Below the pieces are notes generated by a model. That model was not told the DNA's origin. It worked only from the letters and a program-made list of their open reading frames with translations, and did not search any database. Of a stretch of DNA of 64,000 bases, positions 52,009 through 60,600 are shown piece by piece. Source of the DNA: Archivesica marissinica (taxonomy: Eukaryota; Mollusca; Bivalvia; Venerida; Vesicomyidae); NCBI GenBank assembly GCA_014843695.1, contig CM026400.1, positions 46,193,637 to 46,257,636 on the forward strand, given 5' to 3'. The position numbers were made by a program, and so were the translations under genes. Each line of letters begins with the position of its first letter. Positions within the stretch are counted from its first letter, which is position 1.

Positions 52009-52154
52009 TCATAAATCTCACCCTGACGTTCCAGATTTGCCTGATTAAAGAAGGGAAGTCTCATTAATTTGTCCCATATCTCATCACCTGTTGTCTGCAA
52101 GTCGGGGTGAACCGGCCCCTCAGTTTCCTTATTAGCACTCCTAGTTGTAGCCAT
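52009..52154 (-). CDS. Partial N-terminus, gag-like protein of an LTR retroelement
   Basis: An ATG on the minus strand (52154) opens about 48 codons before the gap. The product begins MATTRSANKETEGPVH and continues with a hydrophilic stretch containing DEIWDKLMRLPFFNQ. No family domain is visible in so short a piece. The gag call rests on position: it is the first ORF about 430 bases downstream, on the same strand, of a tRNA-Pro-like primer-binding site (52583-52602). A cellular gene is possible. The rest is hidden by the gap. Confidence 0.4.
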
Positions 52155-52582
52155 TTTATTTTTTTATTTCCCAAAATTTTTAATCCCCAGAATGTATCTC
52201 CAAATGTATTATAGAATTGAGTTCAATAAAAGGAAGTAAATCACTAATATAATTTTAATGATAATATTAAGCCTCTATGAAAAGAAAACTGGTACTTACC
52301 GAAGTCCGTCTCGCTCCGTTAATCCAATATATAATTTATCACATATTCAAAGTTTGCACATTTCCAATAATTTAATCCATTTCATTAATTTAATAATTCG
52401 TTGACGTCTTTCACTTATTTCCAAATTCTAACACTGTCTCGCATGCACTTCTGTTTTCCCACGTTAATTAATAGTCCCTTGTATTCTTCATGTATAAATC
52501 CTAGTGTCCTTCACAATATTCCATATATAAATCCTAGTGTCCTTCACAATATGTCACGATATGTCACCTCTTCTTTATTTCC
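52155..52582 (-). promoter_or_regulatory. Putative leader between primer-binding site and gag, with splice donor
   Basis: A non-coding AT-rich stretch. On the minus strand a strong donor, CGGTAAGTACC, has its GT at 52299/52298. A donor between primer-binding site and gag is the usual place for a retroelement that makes a spliced subgenomic RNA. ATAAATCCTAGTGTCCTTCACAATA occurs twice in tandem at about 52493-52553 (split here). Confidence 0.35.
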
Positions 52583-52602
52583 AATCCCGGACGAGCGTCC
52601 CA
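52583..52602 (-). promoter_or_regulatory. Putative tRNA-Pro-type primer-binding site
   Basis: On the minus strand the sequence is TGGGACGCTCGTCCGGGATT, close to the reverse complement of a tRNA-Pro 3' end (known retroelement form TGGGGGCTCGTCCGGGAT). It lies two bases inside a CA dinucleotide (GCGACA, ending at 52605), as expected just after a 5' LTR. Confidence 0.5.
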
Positions 52603-52604
52603 AT

Positions 52605-53640
52605 TGTCGCAAACTCTCCTTTTTCTTCTCGTAATAATATGTCTCGGTTGCTACGGCTCTTACCAGGGTCTATCCTATTGTAGACTCGCTGGAGTTGTCT
52701 AGGGGGTTTCTTCGTTATTATATGTATTAATGATAACTCAACACAGTATTACATTTCTTCTATATAATATCTTGTTTAAATTGGCATCAGAAATATCCAT
52801 ATATATATAATCAGTGATCTATATATATATACATCGTATCATTAAAAGCTTATTTAACAATCCATTTGTGTGAGCCGACTATGCGCTTACACAGTATATT
52901 TAACATCCAATCTTTCTAATCCGTCATTACTCAATATCACTATAATCTAATCACTGTTTCTGATTAGATTAACTTTAAATCAACTTCTGGTATGGTTCGC
53001 CGAAACTCTATGTTTCTTCTGTGGCTGAACAATTTAATTATTCGACAAATCTTTATAAGTTATATTTCTTATAATGTCAATAATATCTAAGTATCATAAA
53101 TACAGTTTATATGTTCTATATACTAGATTGAGATCACGACCTTTCTCGCTCCTGGAGTTAGGCTCTAGTGTGTCTGATCTATGTTAATAAAATCCATTTC
53201 TTATATACATAATTGAATCAGTGTATATATGATATAACAATTCCTAAAACATCTGTTATTCCTAAACATCTGTTATGTTATCTAATATTACACCATCAAA
53301 CCAGTTCGGTGCCTTTGTATTACATAACTGGACACCTGCAACCACGGCCTTGATAAACTGAGATTAGGCCTAACATCTTAAGTCATTTCCCGCGCGAAGC
53401 GAGATTGATAATTTTAGGCGCGAAAATAATAGCAGACGATTATGCATAAAACAAATATATATATATTACATGGTAAACATTTGGCCATATATAGAAACAG
53501 TTTAATGTATTTATATAATACATTACTATTTATATATAACAATAATAAATATTTCGTGCAAATTGGGGTTTTGCACACTAGTTATAAGCTCCGAATAAAA
53601 TGTGATTAAACAACTAATTTTGATTGTGAAATGTTGAATT
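52605..53640 (-). mobile_element. Putative LTR (inner edge at 52605) and AT-rich flank
   Basis: The inner edge is inferred from the CA next to the primer-binding site. The outer LTR end could not be located, and the partner LTR would lie beyond the gap or be absent. The interval is AT-rich, with (TA)n runs at about 52800-52830 and 53456-53470 and no convincing ORF. GCGCGAAGCGAGATTG at about 53392 stands out as GC-rich. Only part of this interval is likely to be LTR. Confidence 0.3.
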
Positions 53641-53689
53641 TAGTCTAAGAATAGTGTGGACATGTGAGATAAACTGTATGACATGCCCA

Positions 53690-53950
53690 CTCTGGACTGG
53701 TAATCCAGGGATCGCAGGTTCGATCCCCCCGTCTGACCCTAATAAAATTAACAGTCTTTCAGATGGGATGTTAAACCGAGGTCTCGTGTCGATGCTTTAC
53801 ACCGTGCACGTAAAAGAACCAGATGAGACTCTGGAATGGGTCTCTGTCTGTATCATTGCTCTATCCTCCAAAATCTAAAATGACTAATCTCTTCAGGAGG
53901 TGTCGCTCATATGGGCAACCGGTAGCGACGATAAATAAACGTAAAACACA
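53690..53950 (+). mobile_element. SINE family A copy, 5' shortened
   Basis: Starts just before ACTGGTAATCCAGGGATCGC. The B box is GGTTCGATCCCCC, the body is complete and the tail GGGCAACCGGTAGCGACGAT runs into AAATAAACGTAAAACACACA. The A-box part of the head is replaced by unrelated sequence. Confidence 0.9.
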
Positions 53951-53962
53951 CATACTATTTTT

Positions 53963-54255
53963 ACAGACGGATCTGTAGTCCAGTGGTAACACGCTGTACT
54001 GGTAATCCAGGGATCGCAGGTTCGATCCCCCGTCTGACACTAATAAAATTAACATTCTTTCAAATGGGACGTTAAACCGAGGTCTCGTGCCTATGCGTTA
54101 CACCGTGCAGGTAAAAGAACCAGATGAGACTCTGGAATGGGTCTCTGTCTGTATCATTGCACTATCCTCCAAAATCTAAAATCACTAATCTCGTAAGAAG
54201 GCGGCGCTCATATGGGCAACCGGTAGCGACGATAAATAAACGTAAAACACACACA
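53963..54255 (+). mobile_element. SINE family A copy, full length
   Basis: Complete copy: ACAGACGGATCTGTAGTCC start, A box TAGTCCAGTGGTAACACG, B box GGTTCGATCCCCC, body, tail GGGCAACCGGTAGCGACGAT, then an ACACAC run. It lies in tandem with the preceding copy, 12 bases away. The head resembles a tRNA, but with a SINE body attached it is not a tRNA gene. Confidence 0.92.
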
Positions 54256-54337
54256 CATGTATGTAACGTAATTGCTACAGGTTTCGTACATTCGTGTTGC
54301 TCAATACATTTATATGTACTTGTCCTCTTCTCCCTGC

Positions 54338-54432
54338 ACCATGACGATGGATTCCGTGAGTAATTAGGTAATGAGAGTGATTAATTTAAAGTTGAAATAA
54401 TTTGGTTCTCATCCGTACTAAATAAATTTATA
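54338..54432 (+). mobile_element. Degraded SINE family B 3' fragment
   Basis: GACGATGGATTCCGTGAG, GAGAGTGATTAATTTAAAGT and ACTAAATAAATTTATAT match the 3' half of family B with many changes. It lies directly upstream of the signal-peptide exon. Confidence 0.55.
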
Positions 54433-54452
54433 TCTCAGTCTTTTATTTTCAG

Positions 54453-54536
54453 ATGCATCTTAAACTAATCCTGTTCGTCGTATTTATCGCGTTTTGTCTC
54501 AGTATGATGGCGTCAGCTGACGACAATATTGAGGAG
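54453..54536 (+). CDS. Signal-peptide exon of a secreted cysteine-rich peptide gene (copy B)
   Basis: An acceptor-like TCTTTTATTTTCAG ends at 54452, and the ATG follows at 54453. The 28 codons start MHLKLILFVVFIAFCL and continue to an Ala-Ser-Ala followed by Asp-Asp. This is a textbook signal peptide: short n-region with one Lys, hydrophobic core of about 12 residues, and an A-X-A cleavage site after residue 22. The exon ends GAGGAG and the donor GTAAGTGCG starts at 54537, in phase 0. The protein should enter the secretory pathway. The next phase-compatible exon is at 56037. The last 34 bases of the exon plus its donor are amplified in tandem just downstream. The AG before the ATG suggests a 5' untranslated exon further upstream, which I could not locate. 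Confidence 0.72.
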
Positions 54537-54905
54537 GTAAGTGCGTTTATAACGACTTTTGTCTCGGTATGATGGCGTCAGCTGACGACAATATTGCGGA
54601 GGTAAGTGCGTTTATACCGTCTTTTGTCTCAGTATGATGGTGTCAGCTGAAGAAAATATTGAGGAGGTAAGTGCGTTTATAACGACTTTTGTTTCAGTAT
54701 GAATGCGTCAGCTGATGACACTACTGAGGAGGAGAGTGCGTTTATAAAAACTTTTGTCTCAGTATAAATGCGTCAGCTGATGACACTTCTGAGGAGGAGA
54801 GTGCGTTTATACCGACTTTTGTCTCAGTATGATGTGTCAGCTGAAGACAATATTGAGGAGGTAAGTGCGGTATACCGACTTTTGTCTCGTTGTCATGGTG
54901 TCAGC
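54495..54905 (+). repeat. 65-bp tandem repeat made from the exon 3' end and splice donor
   Basis: Six full copies and a seventh partial. Each contains TTTTGTCTCAGTATGATGGC, GTCAGCTGACGACAATATTG and GAGGAGGTAAGTGCGTTTAT. The first copy overlaps the real exon. Copies 2, 3 and 6 keep GTAAGT; copies 4 and 5 have GAGAGT instead and have lost the donor. In each copy a CAG after a pyrimidine-rich stretch lies 34 bases before the donor. Confidence 0.9.
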
Positions 54906-55455
54906 TGTAAGCAACACAAGTACATACCCTAACTGGACGTTGGGGGGCAGCTCCATCCGGTAAGCAACACAAGTATATACCCTAACTGGACGTTGGGCGG
55001 GCAGTTCCGTCCGGTAAGCAACACAAGTATATACCATAATTGGACGTTGGGGGGCAGTTCCATCCGGTAAGCAACACAAGTATATACCCTAACTGGACGT
55101 TGGGCGGGCAGTTCCATCCGGTAAGCAACACAAGTACATACCCTAACCGGACGTTGGGGGTGGGGGCAGTTCCATCCGGTAAGCAACACAAGTACATACC
55201 CTAACTGGACGTTGAGGGGCAGTTCCGTCCGGTAAGCAACACAAGTATATACCCTAACTGGACGTTGGGGGTGGGGCAGTTCCATCCGGTAAGCAACACA
55301 AGTACATACCCTAACCGGACGTTGGGGGTGGGGGCAGTTCCATCCGGTAAGCAACACAAGTACATACCCTAACTGGACGTTGAGGGGCAGTTCCGTCCGG
55401 TAAGCAACACAAGTATATACCCTAACAGGACGTTGGGGGTGCAGTTCCGTCCGGT
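54905..55455 (+). repeat. 54-57-bp minisatellite in the first intron, about 10 copies
   Basis: Unit CGGTAAGCAACACAAGTATA, TACCCTAACTGGACGTTGGG and a variable G-rich linker with GCAGTTCCGTC. Length differences come from the G-run. Every unit carries a GGTAAGC donor-like motif. Minus-strand frames of 70-140 residues with 18-residue periodicity are artefacts. Confidence 0.94.
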
Positions 55456-55642
55456 TATTTGGGGAGGAGTGGGTGCATATAATAATTTCTTTTCGGACGA
55501 ACCAAGTGAGGTTAAACTATTTGAATTTCTTTTCGTTACGGAGACCGGCCAATTTATCCTATCTTTTGATAAAAGAGAAATGTTAGAGGGGAAACATTCT
55601 TCCGAATATTCGTCACCAGATGTTTATCAGAAGATCAGATAA
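55456..55642 (+). other. Open reading stretch after the minisatellite, unassigned
   Basis: The frame that starts in the last repeat unit stays open for about 60 non-repetitive codons (including FFSDEPSEVKLFEFLF and EYSSPDVYQKIR) to a TAA at 55640-55642. The composition is protein-like, but there is no obvious acceptor at its start, no family is recognised, and it lies inside what looks like the intron of the cysteine-rich peptide gene. It could be a relic of another gene or transposon. Confidence 0.25.
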
Positions 55643-55805
55643 ATTTTATATTGAGTCGGCAAGATATCAACAGTACAACACAAGCTCTGAGTGAGCTTTT
55701 GAACCGACATACCATTTATGAACATAAGCTGTCATGTACAAGCATCGTCATGACGTCACGAACTGTTTATTTAGATTAAGGCAGTGTATCAGGCATACTG
55801 TTTTT
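55643..55805. other. Unassigned intronic stretch
   Basis: No repeat or ORF recognised. Confidence 0.4.
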
Positions 55806-55981
55806 ACAGACGGATCTGTAATCCAGTGATAACACGCTGGAATGGTAATCTAAGAATTGCAGGTTCGATCCCCCGACTGACCCTAATAAAATTAACAGTC
55901 TTTCAGATGGGACTTTAAACCGAGGTCTCGTGATGGTGCTTTACACAGTGCACGTAAAAGAACATATACAGATCCGTCTGT
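55806..55981 (+). mobile_element. 3'-truncated SINE family A bracketed by a 15-bp inverted repeat
   Basis: Head with AATCCAGTGATAACACGC, B box GGTTCGATCCCCC and body up to GTGCACGTAAAAGAAC (55962). The first 15 bases, ACAGACGGATCTGTA (55806-55820), recur as a perfect inverted copy TACAGATCCGTCTGT at 55967-55981. The normal body and tail are missing. Confidence 0.85.
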
Positions 55982-56036
55982 GCACCATACCGAACAGGGT
56001 ATTGTGTTTTATATGCGTGTATGTATTCTGTTTCAG

Positions 56037-56228
56037 TATGTACCTATACATGTCAGGGACAGACGACTATTAGAACCTGCTTGTATAAAGCGCAGACAAA
56101 ACATACATGTACTCTTCGCGATGTCGTGCAGATACTGCAAATGTCTTTTCGACGAAAAAGTCCATCTAGAGTTCCCTATGACAATATTCTATGCGCTGTT
56201 TTGTGACATTGTTATCCCCTGTTGTGGT
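56037..56228 (+). CDS. Cysteine-rich exon of the secreted peptide gene (copy B)
   Basis: An acceptor TATTCTGTTTCAG ends at 56036 and a donor GTAAGTATC begins at 56229. The 192 bases between are exactly 64 codons, open in phase 0, matching the phase-0 donor of the signal exon. The product is basic near its start (HVRDRRLLEPACIKRRQ) and has seven Cys: one at residue 16, a cluster C-X2-C-X-C at 31-36, and FCDIVIPCCG at the end. With the phase-compatible terminal exon type at 35794 (one Cys) the total is eight, enough for four disulphides. Small secreted peptides of this kind in invertebrates are often defence or signalling peptides. I recognise no family and assign no function. A second frame (TGA at about 56206) is also Cys-containing but does not fit the exon phases. 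Confidence 0.6.
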
Positions 56229-56287
56229 GTAAGTATCAGACGTATGGTAGCTGGTTTAGAGCATTTGATCTATTAGTGTTGCCCGAG
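56229..56287 (+). other. Start of the putative last intron (copy B)
   Basis: Follows the GTAAGTATC donor. The intron would continue through SINEs B, C and A, the duplicated flank at 57467 and the whole of array 2, which passes the end of the window. Confidence 0.45.
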
Positions 56288-56497
56288 TGGAAGTCGTGAT
56301 AGCGCAGTGGTAGAGCGTTCGTAGGAGTATGCACTGAGTTCGCGCCCAGCTGTAGCCGTTACGATTGTGCCCTTAGGCAAGGCATTTAAGTTCCACATTG
56401 CCTCTTCTCTCACCCTCGTGGCGATGTATTACATCAGGAACGAGGTCTCGATAGTGATTAATATAAGTGGTAATAACCTGTTTTGCAATCCAGTGTG
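56288..56497 (+). mobile_element. SINE family B copy
   Basis: Good head: TCGTGATAGCGCAGTGGTAG (A box) and GAGTTCGCGCCCAGC (degraded B box), body GCCCTTAGGCAAGGCATTTA and CTCGTGGCGATGTATTAC. The tail is cut short where an inverted family A tail begins. Confidence 0.85.
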
Positions 56498-56532
56498 TTT
56501 TACGTTTATTTATCGACGCTACCAGCTGCCAG
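56494..56532 (-). mobile_element. SINE family A tail fragment
   Basis: Minus-strand GTTTTACGTTTATTTATCGA followed by CGCTACCAGCTGCC, the family A 3' end, squeezed between family B and family C copies. Confidence 0.7.
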
Positions 56533-56945
56533 AAGCTCAGTGGTCGAGTGATTAAGGTCGCTTTCTTGTATACCACTGTAACCTATCATCACTGAGTCCC
56601 GCTCAGACCGTGTCTATTTATTTGAAACAGTTGGCAGTTTCTTACGGATGTTTGTGTACATAGTATTGGTTAACCGCTGGAGCTTGCACAGAACGGTGGT
56701 GTTAGGTAAACTGCCTGTCGCTCAAATGGGAAACCGGTAGCGAAGTTAAATAAACCTAAATAATAAAAAAAAATCGATATTTGTCGATTTTTCTAGAGTG
56801 GTTTCGTGTGGCTCTGTGAATGAACGTCAGGGGAGGTAAGTAGAGCCACATATTGGGGCTATGTTTAGATGCCGATCAATGTAGGCACATACCAGCCTCT
56901 GACATACGTCACTGGTGTCTTCCCAGGGTCTGAGGGTTTAATATT
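56530..56945 (+). mobile_element. SINE family C copy with extended 3' unit
   Basis: Head GTGGTCGAGTGATTAAGGTC and a shortened B-box region, body ACAGTTGGCAGTTTCTTACG, tail AAATGGGAAACCGGTAGCGA then AGTTAAATAAACCTAAATAA and an A run, followed by the 170-bp unit ending in GTCTGAGGGTTTAA. It is the inverted counterpart of 37095-37522. Confidence 0.87.
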
Positions 56946-57049
56946 AAAACTGAAATAAATAAAAATCGAAATAATGGACAGAAGGAGAAAACAAGAAATA
57001 GCGAATAGTCATTTCAAGTCTACATCATCAAATCAGTAGTGCATGGGGG
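56946..57049. other. Short unassigned spacer
   Basis: A-rich start, then sequence with no recognised feature. Confidence 0.4.
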
Positions 57050-57110
57050 GGGGGATCAAACCTGCCAATCCTGGATTGCCTGTCAGACGTGTTAACCATA
57101 TAACTACATA
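57045..57110 (-). mobile_element. SINE family A head fragment
   Basis: On the minus strand: TATGGTTAACACGTCTGACA, GGCAATCCAGGATTGGCAGG and TTTGATCCCCCC, a degraded A/B-box head without body. It abuts the tail of the next copy. Confidence 0.7.
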
Positions 57111-57396
57111 GTGTGTGTTTTGCTTTTATTTATCGTAGCTATCGGTTGCCCATATTAGCGACGCATCCTGAAGAGATTAGTCATTTTAGATTGTTGGAGG
57201 ATAGAGCAATGATACAGACAGAGACCCATTCCAGAGTCTCATCTGGTTCTTTTACGTGCACGGTGTAGAGCACCGACACGAGACCTCGGTTTAACGTCCC
57301 ATCCGAAAGACTATTCATTTTATTAGGGTCAGACGGGGGATCGAACCTGCGATCCCTGGATTATCAGTCCAGCGTGTTACCACTGGACAACAGTAT
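57111..57396 (-). mobile_element. SINE family A copy, full length
   Basis: Minus-strand copy with head TGTCCAGTGGTAACACGCTG, B box GGTTCGATCCCCC, full body and tail GGGCAACCGATAGCTACGAT then AAATAAAAGCAAAACAC. Confidence 0.9.
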
Positions 57397-57466
57397 TTGT
57401 TGTCATCATGAAACGTTTTTATGGTGAGCGACCATTAGACATTATGGTTCTCATCGTTTCATAAAC

Positions 57467-57630
57467 CTGCTTATTGGGAGGGTTAATCTAGAAGTTCCAG
57501 GGCGCTGTCGTACTGAATACGTTTCATTTTTAGCCTGCAAATGGAAAAAGATTTGGAATGAATTGTGAACATCCGTTGGCATTTCCTAAGATATGCAAAC
57601 TCCAAGAAATCATCAATAGCGCTGCTGGAT
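57467..57630 (+). repeat. Left flank of array 2, duplicate of 1-164
   Basis: Aligns with 1-164 at constant offset, differing at roughly 6-8 positions, and then passes into 40-bp monomers at the same point (GGATGTGTAAGTAGATATAT). The 70 bases upstream hold a short inverted repeat (ATGAAACG ... CGTTTCAT). Whether the match extends left of this point cannot be tested because position 1 is the window edge. Confidence 0.9.
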
Positions 57631-60600
57631 GTGTAAGTAGATATATGATATATAAAGGAGGCATGGTAATGTATAAGTAGATATATGATATATCAAGGAG
57701 GCATGGCTATGTATAAGTAGATATATGGTATATCAAGGAGGCATGGCTATGTATAAGTAGATATACGGTATATCAAGGAGAAATGGCTATGTATAAGTAG
57801 ATATACGGTATATCAAGGAGGCATGGTTATGTATAAGTAGATATACGGTATATCAAGGAGACATGGCTATGTATAAGTAGATATACGGTATATCAAGGAG
57901 GCATGGCTATGTATAAGTAGATATACGGTATATCAAGGAGACATGGCTATGTATAAGTAGATATATGGTATATCAAGGAGGCATGGCTATGTATAAGTAG
58001 ATATACGGTATATCAAGGAGGCATGGTTATGTATAAGTAGATATATGGTATATCAAGGAGGCATGGCTATGTATAAGTAGATATACGGTATATCAAGGAG
58101 GCATGGCTATGTATAAGTAGATATATGGTATATCAAGGAGGCATGGTTATGTATACATAGATATATGGTATATCAAGGAGAAATGACTATGTATAAGTAG
58201 ATATACGGTATATCAAGGAGGCATGGCTATGTATAAGTAGATATATGGTATATCAAGGAGGCATGGCTATGTATAAGTAGATATACGGTATACCAAGGAG
58301 ACATGGTTATGTATAAGTATATATACGGTATATCAAGGAGGCATGGTTATGTATAAGTAGATATATGGTATATCAAGGAGACATGGTTATGTATAAGTAG
58401 ATATACGGTATATCAAGGAGGCATGGCTATGTATAAGTAGATATATGGTATATCAAGGAGGCATGGTTATGTATAAGTAGATATATGGTATATCAAGGAG
58501 GCATGGTTATGTATAAGTAGATATATGGTATATCAAGGAGACATGGTTATGTATAAGTAGATATACGGTATATCAAGGAGGCATGGCTATGTATAAGTAG
58601 ATATACGGTATATCAAGGAGGCATGGCTATGTATAAGTAGATATACGGTATATCAAGGAGACATGGTTATGTATAAGTAGATATACGGTATATCAAGGAG
58701 ACATGGTTATGTATAAGTAGATATACGGTATATCAAGGAGGCATGGCTATGTATAAGTAGATATACGGTATATCAAGGAGGCATGGCTATGTATAAGTAG
58801 ATATACGTTATATCAAGGAGACATGGTTATGTATAAGTAGATATACGGTATATCAAGGAGGCATGGTAATGTATAAGTAGATATACGGTATATCAAGGAG
58901 GCATGGCTATGTATAAGTAGATATACGGTATATCAAGGAGACATGGCTATGTATAAGTAGATATACGGTATATCAAGGAGGCATGGTAATGTATAAGTAG
59001 ATATACGGTATATCAAGGAGGCATGGCTATGTATAAGTAGATATACGGTATATCAAGGAGGCATGGTTATGTATAAGTAGATATATGGTATATCAAGGAG
59101 GCATGGCTATGTATAAGTAGATATACGGTATATCAAGGAGGCATGGCTATGTATAAGTAGATATACGGTATATCAAGGAGGCATGGCTATGTATAAGTAG
59201 ATATATGGTATATCAAGGAGGCATGGCTATGTATAAGTAGATATACGGTATATCAAGGAGGCATGGCTATGTATAAGTAGATATACGGTATATCAAGGAG
59301 GCATGGCTATGTATAAGTAGATATACGGTATATCAAGGAGGCATGGCTATGTATAAGTAGATATATGGTATATCAAGGAGGCATGGCTATGTATAAGTAG
59401 ATATACGGTATATCAAGGAGGCATGGCTATGTATAAGTAGATATACGGTATATCAAGGAGGCATGGCTATGTATAAGTAGATATACGGTATATCAAGGAG
59501 GCATGGTTATGTATAAGTAGATATATGGTATATCAAGGAGACATAGCTATGTATAAGTAGATATTCGGTATATCAAGGAGGCATGGTTATGTATAAGTAG
59601 ATATACGGTATATCAAGGAGGCATGGCTATGTATAAGTAGATATACGGTATATCAAGGAGGCATGGCTATGTATAAGTAGATATACGGTATATCAAGGAG
59701 GCATGGTAATGTATAAGTAGATATATGGTATATCAAGGAGGCATGGCTATGTATAAGTAGATATACGGTATATCAAGGAGGCATGGCTATGTATAAGTAG
59801 ATATACGGTATATCAAGGAGGCATGGTAATGTATAAGTAGATATACGGTATATCAAGGAGCTGGTATGTATAAGTAGTTGGTATATCAAGGAGCATGGCT
59901 ATGTATAAGTAGATATACGGTATATCAAGGAGGCATGGCTATGTATAAGTAGATATACGGTATATCAAGGAGGCATGGTAATGTATAAGTAGATATACGG
60001 TATATCAAGGAGGCATGGTAATGTATAAGTAGATATTGGTATATCAAGGAGGCATGGCTATGTATAAGTAGATATATGGTATATCAAGGAGACATGGTAA
60101 TGTATAAGTAGATATATGGTATATCAAGGAGGCATGGCTATGTATAAGTAGATATACGGTATATCAAGGAGGCATGGTAATGTATAAGTAGATATATGGT
60201 ATATCAAGGAGACATGGCTATGTATAAGTAGATATACGGTATATCAAGGAGGCATGGCTATGTATAAGTAGATATACGGTATATCAAGGAGGCATGGCTA
60301 TGTATAAGTAGATATATGGTATATCAAGGAGGCATGGCTATGTATAAGTAGATATACGGTATATCAAGGAGGCATGGCTATGTATAAGTAGATATATGGT
60401 ATATCAAGGAGGCATGGCTATGTATAAGTAGATATACGGTATATCAAGGAGGCATGGCTATGTATAAGTAGATATACGGTATATCAAGGAGGCATGGCTA
60501 TGTATAAGTAGATATACGGTATATCAAGGAGGCATGGCTATGTATAAGTAGATATATGGTATATCAAGGAGGCATGGCTATGTATAAGTAGATATACGGT

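Noticed and set aside
50886..52154. Four overlapping 350-420 codon ORFs on both strands
   Set aside because: They exist only because N codons contain no stops. Only the visible 48-codon minus-strand start at 52154 was kept, at low confidence.
53963..54050. A true tRNA gene
   Set aside because: A and B boxes are good, but the sequence continues into a SINE body and tail repeated many times in the window, so it is a SINE head.
54837..55357. Minus-strand ORFs of 70-142 codons with 18-residue repeats
   Set aside because: By-products of the ~54-bp minisatellite in the intron of the opposite-strand gene.
56021..56206. Alternative 61-codon Cys-containing frame across the cysteine-rich exon
   Set aside because: It would need to be read through the acceptor, or in a phase that does not match the signal exon, and it stops before the donor at 56229.
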